Positions 18,248-27,264 are shown, counted from the stretch's first letter. The stretch is 64,000 nucleotides of DNA from Chitinophaga tropicalis (GCF_009758205.1 NZ_WRXN01000003.1:310001-374000), one strand, 5' to 3'. The notes: a model not told the origin generated them from the sequence alone. Translations and numbers: made by a program.

Positions 18248-18282
18248 AAAGAGGTTGACTGGTAGCAACAGTCAACCTCTTT
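18248..18282. terminator. Strong bidirectional terminator
   Basis: Perfect 14-bp stem, AAAGAGGTTGACTG / CAGTCAACCTCTTT, with a 7-base loop, between the convergent OmpA and subtilase genes. Confidence 0.9.
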
Positions 18283-18303
18283 GCATTTATTTTCCATCTG
18301 TCA

Positions 18304-19824
18304 TTAAAGGCTTACGGCCTTACCCGCATTTAGCTGACCAAAGCCGAAATAGGCATCTTTGCCGGGGGCGCCATAGTCGTTCGAGGATGCTTTAAATATT
18401 ATGTCGAGTAATACGGGATTCATCCAGGAATATTTTCCGTACAGCAGTGCGGCCACAGCGGATGCGTGAGGAGCGGCCATACTTGTGCCGGCAGCCCACC
18501 CGTAGTAGTATGTATTGCTTGGCTCATCCCAGAAGCCGATGTTGAATACCATACCGAATACGTAGTCGTAATTGGTCACTGTTCCTACTGTTACTATGGT
18601 AGTGTTGGGAGGAAGTGTATAGTTACCGCCCGGTGCGCCATAGGAAATGAATGATTTGCCGTAGTTGGTGAAGATAGATGGCACATACAGGGTGGTATCC
18701 TGGTTGATACCCCAGCCTACAGGGCCGTTGGATGCGATGGACAGTACGCCCAGGCAGGCGGCGGGATAGGTGATGAACCTTTTCTCTACGTCGTAGTTAT
18801 AGGCATCGTTACCGGCGGCAGCGATGAGGGTGGTACCTCTGAGTGTGGCAAACAGGGTAGCCCTGTTGAGTGCTTTTACCAGGTCTTTTACGTCCCTGTC
18901 ATATTCTACAACGTAGTCGTCAGAAGGATCGTCAGGAGTACCGTTGTCGTCTGTATAGGTTTTGCGGGGCAGTTCTCCGCCGAGGCTCATGTTGATCACT
19001 TTGGCGCCATGGTTAACGGCATAGAAGATACCGTCAATCAGGCTGCTCCATGGGCCGGAGCCGGCGTCAGAGATCACTTTTATGAGCAGCAGCTTTACGT
19101 CAGGAGCAACGCCTACTACACCGCGGGCATTGCTTGCAGCGGCGATAGTACCTGCTACGTGGGAACCGTGGCTGAAGCCTTCCAGGCCATGATACTGTGC
19201 TTCTTCGCCATCGATGAAGCTGTGGCTTAACAGGATGTTGGGAGCTATTTCAGGATTGCTGAGGAGGAAGCCTCCATCCAGCACGGCTACTTTCACGCCT
19301 TTACCGGAATAGCCTTTTGCCCATGCCTGCTGGGCTTTTACAGAATTCAGGCCCCATTGCAGGTAGCTAAGCGGATCGGCGGTTACAGTGGCAGCCGGAG
19401 CGCTTGATTTAGCAATGACATTGGGAGCAGCAGCTGCATTGGAATTGTAGCTGATATCTGAACGGAAGTGTTGTGAGGGCAGTCGCCAGTTCATAACAAC
19501 GTCTACTGCTACGGACTCTACGCCGGGCAGTTTACGTGCCTTTTCAGGAAATGAGGGATCGGGGGTCTGTACATGTATCAGGCCCAGTTCTTCGATCACT
19601 TCAGTGATCTTAAGTTTCTTTGCTTCCAGGTTTGCCAGGCTTTCTGAAATGCCTTTTAATTTTGCGCCTTCTTCAGCGATAATGATAAAACCTCTGTCTT
19701 TTTTTTGGGGACCGTTGATAACACCATTACGTACATTGAGTGTTTTCTCGTCCTTCTGGCAGGAAGCGAGCATGATCAGCATCATAAGGGGGAGTGCCAA
19801 TGGCAATAGTTGAATTCTTTTCAT
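18304..19824 (-). CDS. S8 subtilisin-like serine protease lipoprotein
   Basis: Encodes 506 residues. A lipoprotein signal (LIMLASC, Cys22) is followed by an inhibitor-I9-like propeptide (about 40-110) and a subtilase domain (about 150-505). The catalytic triad is intact: Asp183 in VAVLDGG, His222 in GSHVAGT and Ser448 in GTSMAAPHASAV, with oxyanion Asn339 in AAAGND. It should act as a surface or periplasmic endopeptidase attached by lipid. No peptidase partner or inhibitor gene lies next to it. Confidence 0.95.
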   Translation of the reverse strand: MKRIQLLPLALPLMMLIMLASCQKDEKTLNVRNGVINGPQKKDRGFIIIAEEGAKLKGISESLANLEAKKLKITEVIEELGLIHVQTPDPSFPEKARKLPGVESVAVDVVMNWRLPSQHFRSDISYNSNAAAAPNVIAKSSAPAATVTADPLSYLQWGLNSVKAQQAWAKGYSGKGVKVAVLDGGFLLSNPEIAPNILLSHSFIDGEEAQYHGLEGFSHGSHVAGTIAAASNARGVVGVAPDVKLLLIKVISDAGSGPWSSLIDGIFYAVNHGAKVINMSLGGELPRKTYTDDNGTPDDPSDDYVVEYDRDVKDLVKALNRATLFATLRGTTLIAAAGNDAYNYDVEKRFITYPAACLGVLSIASNGPVGWGINQDTTLYVPSIFTNYGKSFISYGAPGGNYTLPPNTTIVTVGTVTNYDYVFGMVFNIGFWDEPSNTYYYGWAAGTSMAAPHASAVAALLYGKYSWMNPVLLDIIFKASSNDYGAPGKDAYFGFGQLNAGKAVSL

Positions 19825-20022
19825 ACGGACTCTTTTAGATAGTAATTAAATCGATTAACAAATGAGGGTTGATGGAAAATAAAAATGGTTGCCTGCTTTT
19901 TGGTTGTTACTCTCTATGCTACATAGGGGCAAGTGAATTTACTTAATTTATTCAGAATGCGGTGATTAATTTTAGTCGAGAATAGCTGTGACCGCTATTT
20001 CACGGGGAAAAGCAATGAAGGT

Positions 20023-20736
20023 TTACCGGTAAAAAAGAAGAAGGGCGATCAGTGCTGCAAAGAGGGTATTGAGAAAGTTTACAATATCATTATTAATATA
20101 ACGTTTACGTTCCAGCGAAGCACCCAGTACTGAATCGATAAGATTGCCCAGCACTCCGGCAACCAGTATATATATCAACCGTTCGTCGAAGCCATATCCG
20201 ATACTATACACGATGGCTATTATCAATGCGCCGGCAGCGCCGGCAAGTGTTCCTTCAAGGCTGACCACACCATCCAGTCCTTTTGTGTCTCTTTTAAAGG
20301 TGAGGATGTTATAGAAATTACGTCCGTACACCATGCCCAGTTCGGAAGATATTGTGTCTGCCGTGGCTGATGCGAGGCTGGCGGCTATCATAAGTATATA
20401 TACGTTGCTGTGTGCAGGATCTGCAAGGGACAATGAGGCCATTACAGCGGCTACGCCGCCGTTGGCAAATACCTGTCCGGCATTTCTTTTTTCAGGATGT
20501 GCTTCATGGGGATTGACAGCTGCTTTTTGTGTTTTCCTGTGAGAGGTGGCTATAGTGGCCAGGAGGAAAAAAACTGTGAGCAGTATTACTCCTGTAATGC
20601 CGCTGCCTGCAAATACCAGGAGGCCGGTAATACCAGCTGCCAGGCCGCCTGCGGGCGTCAGCTTACCTTTCTTTACGCATAACAGCATAAAGGCGCCCAG
20701 TAATACAAGGATAATAATAGAAGACAGCTGCGGCAT
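20023..20736 (-). CDS. DUF92-family integral membrane protein
   Basis: Encodes 237 residues from the ATG at 20734-20736 (MPQLSSIIILVLLGAFM). An upstream in-frame codon would add 38 hydrophilic residues reaching into the promoter of the divergent gene, so I reject it. Six or so membrane helices and the family motifs are present: GGLAAGITGLLVFAGSG, RNAGQVFANGG, SATADTISSELG, DGVVSLEGTLAG and GNLIDSVLGASLER. The family includes TMEM19 and relatives of the plant phytyl-phosphate kinase VTE6; a role as a lipid-phosphate or cytidylyl-type transferase is possible but unproven in bacteria. Confidence 0.85.
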   Translation of the reverse strand: MPQLSSIIILVLLGAFMLLCVKKGKLTPAGGLAAGITGLLVFAGSGITGVILLTVFFLLATIATSHRKTQKAAVNPHEAHPEKRNAGQVFANGGVAAVMASLSLADPAHSNVYILMIAASLASATADTISSELGMVYGRNFYNILTFKRDTKGLDGVVSLEGTLAGAAGALIIAIVYSIGYGFDERLIYILVAGVLGNLIDSVLGASLERKRYINNDIVNFLNTLFAALIALLLFYR

Positions 20737-20827
20737 ATTGAGGGGCAAAAGTAGGGAAATATCCTTATGTCGTATCCTCCCCTTCAGAATGTCGCTTTTA
20801 CACTCTATCCAAACAATTCTTACACAG

Positions 20828-20835
20828 TAAGTTTG
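20828..20835 (+). promoter_or_regulatory. Possible -7 element of the VOC gene
   Basis: TAAGTTTG fits TAnnTTTG, 46 bases upstream of the ATG at 20882; no -33 box is evident. Confidence 0.3.
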
Positions 20836-20881
20836 CTTTATCAATATCAAACGGATTACATAAACCTAAACAAAAACTGAT

Positions 20882-21358
20882 ATGCAAAAGATCACTCCGT
20901 TCCTGTGGTTCGACAACCAGGCAGAAGAAGCTGCGAATTTCTACACTTCTATTTTCGCAAATTCCAGCATAACAAATGTATCTCGTTATCCTGAAGGTGC
21001 ACCGGCGCCGGCAGGCAGTGTAATGACTGTGACCTTTATTCTTGATGGGGTGGAGTTTACGGCGCTGAATGCCGGTCCTCACTTTAAGTTTACCGAGGCT
21101 ATTTCTTTCTATGTGAAATGTGATACGCAGGAGGAAATAGATGAGAAATGGGAGAAGCTCACTTCCGGTGGTGGTCAGCCCAGCCAGTGCGGATGGCTGA
21201 AAGATAAATTTGGCCTGTCATGGCAAATCGCTCCGCCGGTATTGGGAGAGCTGATGCAGGACAAAGACAGGGAAAAAGCCGGTAGGGTAACGGCGGCAAT
21301 GATGAAGATGACGAAAATTGATATTCAGCAGCTGAAAGATGCTTATGATAATAAATAA
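20882..21358 (+). CDS. VOC-family (PhnB/YdhR-like) protein
   Basis: Encodes 158 residues. The opening MQKITPFLWFDNQAEEAANFYTSIF and the pairs GVEFTALNAGP, ISFYVKCDTQEEIDEKWEKL, CGWLKDKFGLSWQIAP belong to the '3-demethylubiquinone-9 3-methyltransferase-like' branch of the glyoxalase/VOC fold (PhnB type). Members form small cytoplasmic dimers and most have no proven substrate. It is a single gene divergent from the DUF92 gene. Confidence 0.9.
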   Translation: MQKITPFLWFDNQAEEAANFYTSIFANSSITNVSRYPEGAPAPAGSVMTVTFILDGVEFTALNAGPHFKFTEAISFYVKCDTQEEIDEKWEKLTSGGGQPSQCGWLKDKFGLSWQIAPPVLGELMQDKDREKAGRVTAAMMKMTKIDIQQLKDAYDNK

Positions 21359-21429
21359 TGAGGAACGGCTGAAGAAATAAGGCAGTGCTTTAGTAACTTG
21401 CAGATAGTTATTCATTGAAAAACTGTCCT

Positions 21430-22332
21430 ATGAACCGTCATATCTTCCTAGCGGTGCTCGCTTTCTTTGTTGTTAATCAATGCACTGCCCAGCTTTCTGT
21501 TCTTCCTGTTAAACTGGACTCTTTATTGTTCGGGAAAACAGATGATCCTTTCAATGGCTCTGTTCTTGTTGTGCGGGGGGGCAAGACCCTGTATGCAAAA
21601 CGGATAGGGTTTGCGGAGAGGGAACGTAAAACGCCTTTTACTGCCAGCAGCCAGTTTGTTATTGGCGCTATCAGCAGGCAGTTTACAGCAGTTATAGTAT
21701 TGCGGGAGATAGAAAAGGGGCATCTGAAGCCGGACGAGCCTATCAGTAAGTACCTACCTGATCAGTTAAGGGAACAGGCAGGGAACGTTACAGTTCAGCA
21801 GCTGTTGATGCGCACTTATAGTGGAGATAACATGGACCTGATCTGGAGCTCTCTGCTGTCAAAAATCGCTGAAAAGGCCTCTGGCAGGTCCTTCGCTGCA
21901 TTGTCATCAGAATTGTTCAGCAAATGTGGCATGCTCAATACTTTTCACCCGGATGTGCATGAATATAAGCAGTTGGTGAAAGGTTATACTGAAAATAAGA
22001 ACGGCAGGCTGGTAGCTGAGGATAAAAGCCTTAAAAACTCTGCGGCTGAAGGCGCTTTCATTTCCACTACGGGTGACCTGGTAAAATGGAATACCTGCCT
22101 GCATAACGGGAAACTGCTTTCTGCGGATACGTACAAGCGTATGTCGGATAAACAGCTGCTGCAGCCGGAACAAACAGGGCTTGCGCCGGGGTTTGTATCT
22201 ATGGACTGTTATTTCCCAGCATCGGGTACGAGTGTTGTTGTGCTGAGCAATACAGAAAGAGCTCCGGAAGACGTTAAAAAGACATTTCAATACCATACCG
22301 CCATTCTTGAACTGGTAAAAGGGGTTTTATAA
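21430..22332 (+). CDS. Beta-lactamase-fold serine-hydrolase homologue with lost active site
   Basis: From the ATG at 21430 it encodes 300 residues (an ATG at 21415 would add five). A signal peptide (MNRHIFLAVLAFFVVNQCTAQ) is followed by a class C beta-lactamase/esterase fold: FNGSVLVVRGGKTLYAKRIGFAERE, then FVIGAISRQFTA, and IVLREIEKGHLKPDEPISKYLP. In active members the third segment reads GSxxK; here it is G-A-I-S-R, so catalytic Ser and Lys are Ala and Arg (residues 85 and 88 counted from 21415). The HTSGL-to-YxN loop is also shortened. The reading frame is intact, so it is probably a pseudoenzyme or scaffold rather than a decayed gene. Confidence 0.8.
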   Translation: MNRHIFLAVLAFFVVNQCTAQLSVLPVKLDSLLFGKTDDPFNGSVLVVRGGKTLYAKRIGFAERERKTPFTASSQFVIGAISRQFTAVIVLREIEKGHLKPDEPISKYLPDQLREQAGNVTVQQLLMRTYSGDNMDLIWSSLLSKIAEKASGRSFAALSSELFSKCGMLNTFHPDVHEYKQLVKGYTENKNGRLVAEDKSLKNSAAEGAFISTTGDLVKWNTCLHNGKLLSADTYKRMSDKQLLQPEQTGLAPGFVSMDCYFPASGTSVVVLSNTERAPEDVKKTFQYHTAILELVKGVL

Positions 22333-22340
22333 CCCCTTTA
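22317..22340 (+). terminator. Terminator overlapping the stop codon
   Basis: AAAGGGGTT, loop TTAT, AACCCCTTT; the hairpin includes the TAA of the preceding gene. Confidence 0.65.
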
Positions 22341-22451
22341 CCTGTTTGCCCCGAATGAACAAAATGAACGGAGCCAATAAAAATGGGCAGTAATGACCAT
22401 AGGCTAAACAATATGTAACCCTTATTTTCAGGAAGTTATTTAATTACAATT

Positions 22452-23222
22452 ATGAATAGAAGCAAACCCTCAAAACACGTCCTTATATGGATTGTTTCCC
22501 TCTTTTGTATAGCCACGATCTCGTCCTGTAGTAAAGATGATGATGTAGTAACGCCGGAAGTCAATGCAGATCAGCTTTATGCCCAATCTATCATGGATGC
22601 GATATGGGCTGACAGTTCTGAAGTGATCGATACGCTCTGGCCAATTGCAAATACCAATGCAAAACTTAAATGGAAGACCATCAACGGGCAGTCATATGTG
22701 CTTATGGCTACGTTTATGCGTTTTCCAGGCAGTTATCCTGAAGGAGATTCTATTACCAACACCTGGGGAGATTCCTGGCTGTTTGCGCCAACCCAGATGA
22801 AAGAACGTATTGGCAGCAGCTTTACAGCCTCTTCAGATACCATTATGCGCGTCTGTCAGTTGCTGGGCCTGCCCCCCGTCAATGCCCGCAGTAACACACA
22901 TATTGCGGAAGTATGGGTGAAGCCGGAGCGCCTGATGCGCCCTGCCGGAAATCCGTCTATCACTACTACCACCAGCAGCGCTGTACTTTCCGGCGGTGTT
23001 TCGCCGGAATACAGCAGCTGGTTCAATGACTATATTATTTACGCTTATTACCGTCCATTGCAGCCTGCTAATGATTATCACTATCCCTGGACCCGTCTTG
23101 GGTATACCTATGACTGGGCGCCGGGATCGAAGAAGGTAGGTTTGAGCGAGTACGTGTTGCAGGCTTCTTCCGGTATATGGGTAGAGAAAGTGCGTACTGC
23201 AAGCGCTTATTTTAAGGACTAG
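22452..23222 (+). CDS. Putative lipoprotein of unknown function
   Basis: Encodes 256 residues with a lipoprotein signal (IATISSC, then an acidic KDDD stretch typical of Bacteroidota surface lipoproteins). The mature part has many aromatic residues, including YIIYAYYRPLQPANDYHYPW near 200 and no catalytic pattern I recognise. It stands alone downstream of a terminator. Surface exposure is inferred from the acidic residues after the lipid cysteine. Confidence 0.6.
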   Translation: MNRSKPSKHVLIWIVSLFCIATISSCSKDDDVVTPEVNADQLYAQSIMDAIWADSSEVIDTLWPIANTNAKLKWKTINGQSYVLMATFMRFPGSYPEGDSITNTWGDSWLFAPTQMKERIGSSFTASSDTIMRVCQLLGLPPVNARSNTHIAEVWVKPERLMRPAGNPSITTTTSSAVLSGGVSPEYSSWFNDYIIYAYYRPLQPANDYHYPWTRLGYTYDWAPGSKKVGLSEYVLQASSGIWVEKVRTASAYFKD

Positions 23223-23258
23223 CTACAATATATTCAGACTGGCAACCGGTTCTTACAG

Positions 23259-23942
23259 CTAACGGGGCTGATAGGAGCCGGCTTGCCTTTCTGGTTTTAA
23301 GGCCCTGAGTATCTCCCTTTTGCCGGGAGGCCCCGGTACTTTTTCGACAGTAAACCCTGATGCCTGCATGGCTCTTTTTACGTTTCCCTTAACGCAGTAA
23401 GTTACTAATACTCCTCCCGGCGCCATCATCCTGTACAACTGGTCAAAAACGGGTTTTTCCCATAGTTCCGGCTGTATATCCGGTGCAAAGGCGTCATAAT
23501 AAATAACATGAAAACGATCTTCAGTATTGGCCTGTAAAAGAGATGCCTGCAGTTTATGTAAAGTGAAGAGGGGGTGGATAGCTACGGCTTTTTCCCAGCC
23601 AGCTGTATGTAAGGCCAGGAAAGCATCATCATTGCTGTAATTTAAAAGACGTGCTTCTCCAGGTGTTAACGGATGTAATTCTACGGCCTGATAAAATATG
23701 GAATTGCTGCTTTTTATAGCTTCCTGCAAGGTCAGGAAGGCATTCAGCCCGGTGCCGAAGCCCATTTCAAATACCCTGACGGTAGCTCCGTTATTCCGTG
23801 GCAGAAAATATTGCAGTCCTGTTCCTATGTAAACATGCCGGCTTTCCTGCATAGCACCGTGTTTACTGTGATAGGATATTTCTGTGCCAGGAATGATCAT
23901 GGTATGGGAGCCGTCTGCCGTAAGGAACAACTGTCTTTCCAT
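23259..23942 (-). CDS. mnmD: tRNA 5-methylaminomethyl-2-thiouridine methyltransferase (MnmD)
   Basis: Encodes 227 residues, a single Rossmann methyltransferase of the DUF752/MnmC N-terminal family. Seen: EMGFGTGLN at 59-67 (S-adenosylmethionine loop), YDAFAP near 150 (catalytic region) and VTYCVKGNVKRAMQASGF, VPGPPGKREIL at the end. It methylates the aminomethyl group of wobble uridine 34 in tRNA. Enteric bacteria fuse it to an FAD oxidase as MnmC; the stand-alone form is typical of Bacteroidota. A TATTTTTG box lies only five bases upstream, so the transcript may be nearly leaderless. Confidence 0.9.
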   Translation of the reverse strand: MERQLFLTADGSHTMIIPGTEISYHSKHGAMQESRHVYIGTGLQYFLPRNNGATVRVFEMGFGTGLNAFLTLQEAIKSSNSIFYQAVELHPLTPGEARLLNYSNDDAFLALHTAGWEKAVAIHPLFTLHKLQASLLQANTEDRFHVIYYDAFAPDIQPELWEKPVFDQLYRMMAPGGVLVTYCVKGNVKRAMQASGFTVEKVPGPPGKREILRALKPERQAGSYQPR

Positions 23943-24004
23943 ATCACAAAAATAATTTTATAATAGCATCAAAGTTCAGGACAGCTGAATTGTCCTACTG
24001 ATAT

Positions 24005-24241
24005 ATGGTTATGAGTACTATAGTGATCGAGTATCTTTTGGACCGGGGGAATAAAGAGAAGGAAAGGGCATTAAATAACTGGCTGGAGGAGGACAATGAG
24101 AACCGTCAGTTATTCCTGGAAATAAAAGAGATATGGGAGGCAAGCGGCAATTTGCCGGCGGAGCAGTTCAACCTGTCTGCGGGTTGGGAGGCGCTGAGCT
24201 GCCGTGTAGGTTGTAAGAATGACCGGGCGGCGGATAAATAA
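24005..24241 (+). CDS. Orphan FecR-type N-terminal domain (78 residues)
   Basis: Encodes 78 residues resembling only the cytoplasmic N-terminus of FecR anti-sigma factors: a leading helix (IEYLLDRGNKEKERALNNWL), EEDNENRQLFLEIKEIWEAS and FNLSAGWEAL. The membrane helix and periplasmic FecR domain are absent and the frame ends before a terminator. This part of FecR binds its ECF sigma factor, yet no sigma gene is adjacent. It could be a remnant or a small sigma-binding protein. Either ATG, at 24005 or 24011, could be used. Confidence 0.55.
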   Translation: MVMSTIVIEYLLDRGNKEKERALNNWLEEDNENRQLFLEIKEIWEASGNLPAEQFNLSAGWEALSCRVGCKNDRAADK

Positions 24242-24249
24242 TAAAAAAA

Positions 24250-24274
24250 TCCCGGCTACGAAACGTAACCGGGA
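24250..24274. terminator. Bidirectional terminator
   Basis: TCCCGG and CCGGGA arms, continued inward by TACG/CGTA with one mismatch, between convergent genes. Confidence 0.75.
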
Positions 24275-24297
24275 CTATATATAAAATCAGAAAGCAA

Positions 24298-24747
24298 TTA
24301 TTGATTCGCTTCTTTTTTCTTCTTTGCATGGTCAACAATAGCACCAATACCTGCACCTGCGCCGGCGCCTACTACTGTACCAATAGCAGCACCTTTCAGC
24401 CTGTCATTCTTGTTGAGGATAGCACCGGTTACAGCACCTGTACCTGCACCTACAACCGCGCCTTTAGCTGTATGGCTCCAGCCTTTTTTCTTGGTAGTAG
24501 TGGTGGTAGTACCTTCACTGTTGCTGGCAGTACTTTCATTATTGCTTACAGCATGTGATCTTTCAGCTGCACGGGCTTTTTTTGCTGTGTTGATGGAGTC
24601 AATAACCTGCTGTTTTACAGCGTTTACGTTATTGATGGAATCAACTGTTTCCTGTTTCGCAGCTTCTATAGCTTCCTGCTGCGCAGACTGACTATTGCAG
24701 GCAAATAATATGGTTGCTGTTGCTAAAGTCAGAATTATCTGTTTCAT
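24298..24747 (-). CDS. Glycine-zipper lipoprotein
   Basis: Encodes 149 residues: lipoprotein signal (TATILFAC, Cys17), a coiled-coil-prone segment (about 22-65, rich in Gln, Glu, Lys and Ala), a Ser/Thr linker with six threonines in a row, and a C-terminal glycine zipper (GAVVGAGTGAVTGAIL and GAAIGTVVGAGAGAGIGAIV) ending in a lysine-rich tail. Glycine-zipper segments pack as paired helices in membranes; homologues are found as envelope-stress lipoproteins. Exact role unknown. Confidence 0.75.
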   Translation of the reverse strand: MKQIILTLATATILFACNSQSAQQEAIEAAKQETVDSINNVNAVKQQVIDSINTAKKARAAERSHAVSNNESTASNSEGTTTTTTKKKGWSHTAKGAVVGAGTGAVTGAILNKNDRLKGAAIGTVVGAGAGAGIGAIVDHAKKKKEANQ

Positions 24748-24791
24748 AGCCTGAATTTTTAGGTTTTATCAATTTCCGATTAAGTAGTAGA

Positions 24792-24799
24792 CAAAATTA
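24792..24799 (-). promoter_or_regulatory. Possible -7 element of the glycine-zipper gene
   Basis: On the minus strand the bases read TAATTTTG, matching TAnnTTTG, 44 bases upstream of the start codon; no -33 box found. Confidence 0.35.
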
Positions 24800-25001
24800 T
24801 GCCAATTTCTTTAAACAGGGATAAATAATCTGGAAATTAGTGTTATGTGAATAGTGGTTTTTGTTTATTTGTTTGTTTTCAATGATTTACCGTTTGGGCC
24901 GGTCCTTTACTTCTGCTGTTCCGTCTTTATACCTGAGCAGCTCTAAAAACTTAAAGAAATTTCTATAAAACCCTCATTTACTAACATTTAAAAATGCCAC
25001 T

Positions 25002-26540
25002 ATGAAGAATGCCATTGTAGCATGTCTGTTACTCGCAACCATTATTTCCTGCCGGAAAGAATCTGAAATTGTTGAGGATGAAAGTAAGGAAGCCGCCTTA
25101 CTGAGCGTTACCGGTTATTATGTGAATGGTACATCGGGTAATGATGCCAATGCCGGTACCTCAGCCACATCAGCCCTTAAAACCATCCAGGCAGCCCTGA
25201 ACAAAACCGTTGACGGGGCCGGCGCCACTATCTATGTTGCCGCTGGCACCTATAAAGAACGTCTATGGTGGCCTACTTCCGGCGCTTCAGCATCAGAACC
25301 CATTACGTTGACCAATTATGCCGGAGGTACGGTGATACTGGACGGTGTGGGGGCTACCAACAGTTCGCAGAACGCTATGATCAGCGTTGCCAGCAGAAGC
25401 CATATCCGCATCAGCAATATCCAGATTGCTAATAATATCAGGAGTTTTGCAGCGGGTATCTATATGATAGGCGCGGGTACTGATGTGCAGGTTACTTCCT
25501 GTAAGATCTATAACATTGGATGGTCTGCCGATTCTACTGTTGTTCCTACATCGTCTGATAATGCGAATCCTTTTGTGATAGTGGGTTCCATGCCGGATTC
25601 CTATAATGAGATCTATATAGGCAGCAACCAGATATACAGCTGTAACACCGGTTATAGTGAAGGTCTGACCATGTCAGGTAATGTGAAGAATTTCCTGATC
25701 GAGAATAACATTGTGCATCATATCAGGAATATAGGTATAGATATGACCGGGCATTATTCGTGGACCGGTGCGCCGGATAGTGTAAACTTTGCCCGTGGGG
25801 GTAATGTAAAGAACAATATTGTTTATAACTGTGTATCGCCGGTAGCTACCAGTGGTGGTATTTATGTTGATGGCGGTCAGTGGATCAATATTGAAGGTAA
25901 TATCAGTCACAGTAACGGAGCGGGTATCACTGTAGGTTGTGAGAATAACGGTTTTACTGCTACGGGTATCAATATCAGGAGCAATTTCATTTATAATAAT
26001 AAGGAGGCCGGCCTGGTGATAGGGGCTAATGCTGCCAACAGTAAGGTTACTTATTCCAATATCACGAATAACACGTTGTTTAAGAACTATACCAATGGTG
26101 GCTGGGGAGGAGAGATCAGTCTGCAGAATACTGACAATGTGAAGTTCTCCAACAATATTATACAATCTGCCAGTGATATTGTGGCGATAGCGCTGCTGAA
26201 TTATTCATCTACCAACCTGTCTATGGATTATGACCGTTATTATGGTAATTCCGGTATTGCATCTTCCCTGATCTTTGACTGGGGAGGGCTTACAGGCACT
26301 TCTTACAATCTGGCCTCTTTACAGAGCAGCACCGGACTGGATGCGCATGGTACATACGGTAATCCTTCGTTTGTAAATGCTACCCTGGCTTCACTGAATC
26401 TGCATCTGGCATCTGGTTCTACCTGTGTGAATGCGGGTGATCCTGCGTTTGTGGCTGCGTCGGGGGAGCTGGATATTGACAAGCAGACCAGGGTGCAGAA
26501 CGGGAGAGTGGATATAGGGGCTGATGAAACTGCGTATTAA
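25002..26540 (+). CDS. Right-handed parallel beta-helix lipoprotein (DUF1565 type)
   Basis: Encodes 512 residues: lipoprotein signal (LLLATIISC, Cys17), then the DUF1565 opening YYVNGTSGNDANAGTSATSA, LKTIQAALN and IYVAAGTYKE, followed by many beta-helix rungs (about 110-440) rich in Asn/Ile/Gly ladders, for example IENNIVHHIRNIGIDM and NNIVYNC. The end (LNLHLASGSTCVNAGDP, ELDIDKQTRVQNGRVDIGADE) is the usual cap of these proteins. The fold is shared with pectate lyases and other polysaccharide lyases or epimerases; I cannot place catalytic residues. A near-perfect terminator separates it from the downstream SusC/D locus, so a link to that locus is only positional. Confidence 0.88.
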   Translation: MKNAIVACLLLATIISCRKESEIVEDESKEAALLSVTGYYVNGTSGNDANAGTSATSALKTIQAALNKTVDGAGATIYVAAGTYKERLWWPTSGASASEPITLTNYAGGTVILDGVGATNSSQNAMISVASRSHIRISNIQIANNIRSFAAGIYMIGAGTDVQVTSCKIYNIGWSADSTVVPTSSDNANPFVIVGSMPDSYNEIYIGSNQIYSCNTGYSEGLTMSGNVKNFLIENNIVHHIRNIGIDMTGHYSWTGAPDSVNFARGGNVKNNIVYNCVSPVATSGGIYVDGGQWINIEGNISHSNGAGITVGCENNGFTATGINIRSNFIYNNKEAGLVIGANAANSKVTYSNITNNTLFKNYTNGGWGGEISLQNTDNVKFSNNIIQSASDIVAIALLNYSSTNLSMDYDRYYGNSGIASSLIFDWGGLTGTSYNLASLQSSTGLDAHGTYGNPSFVNATLASLNLHLASGSTCVNAGDPAFVAASGELDIDKQTRVQNGRVDIGADETAY

Positions 26541-26556
26541 GCCGGCTAAATTCTGT

Positions 26557-26593
26557 AAAAAAGCTTTTGCCTTCCAAGGCAAAAGCTTTTTTT
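26557..26593 (+). terminator. Strong terminator
   Basis: 17-bp perfect arms (26557-26573 and 26576-26592) with almost no loop, running into T-rich sequence; sits between the beta-helix and sigma factor genes. Confidence 0.9.
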
Positions 26594-26624
26594 GTATTTT
26601 TAGCTGAGAACATTTAAAGGCAGC

Positions 26625-27209
26625 TTGCATTTAATCACCGACACAGAATTGCTAGAGCAACTGAGGGAAGGCAGTCAACAGGCCTTCAGGCAGCTATATG
26701 ACCGTCATAGCAGGCAGGTTGCAGCGTTTGTTTATCACCTCACACATTCTGCCGTAGATGCAGAAGATATTCTCCAGGAGACTTTTCTGAAGTTATGGAC
26801 CAACAGGGAGCAGTTGCCGGCTATTGTTCATCCGGGTAATTACATTTTCATTATTGCCCGTAATAAGACGCTGGACCATCTGCGGAAAATATCACAGCAA
26901 CAGCGGCTGGTGGACCATATATGGGCGAATATTTCCGGTGTGGCTGACGCTTTGGAGCTTCAGCTGGATGCGCGGGAGAGCCAGGCGCTGATCAACCAGG
27001 CGCTTTCGCAGCTTACGGAGCAGCAGAAGAATATTTTTCGTCTTAGCCGGCAGGAGGGGCTGGACCATGCTACTATTGCTGCTCAACTGGGGCTTTCCAG
27101 GAGCAGGGTGAAGAATGTGCTGGTGGAAACGTTGAGGTTTATCCGTCAATATCTGGCTCAACATTCGGTGTTATTAGTGTTGTTATTGAATTACGCAGGG
27201 ATTATTTAA
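26625..27209 (+). CDS. ECF-type RNA polymerase sigma factor
   Basis: Encodes 194 residues. Region 2 (FRQLYDRHSRQVAAFVYHL and DAEDILQETFLKLW, about 20-70) and region 4 (LTEQQKNIFRLSRQEGLDHA, then LGLSRSRVKNVL, about 130-175) are clear. No ATG is available near the start of homology; TTG at 26625, four bases after AAAGG, is the best start. Its hydrophobic tail is typical of the Bacteroidota SusC/D-linked group. It is followed by a FecR anti-sigma gene and a SusC receptor with an STN domain, so it should switch on that locus when the receptor binds its ligand. Confidence 0.93.
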   Translation: MHLITDTELLEQLREGSQQAFRQLYDRHSRQVAAFVYHLTHSAVDAEDILQETFLKLWTNREQLPAIVHPGNYIFIIARNKTLDHLRKISQQQRLVDHIWANISGVADALELQLDARESQALINQALSQLTEQQKNIFRLSRQEGLDHATIAAQLGLSRSRVKNVLVETLRFIRQYLAQHSVLLVLLLNYAGII

Positions 27210-27264
27210 AAAAATATCCCTTTTTGGCGGTCCTCTTTTCTCCTGTCTCCGTCTTTATAATTAT

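Noticed and set aside
20737-20850. Longer start for the DUF92 gene
   Set aside because: It adds 38 hydrophilic residues over the divergent promoter region; family homology begins at the internal ATG.
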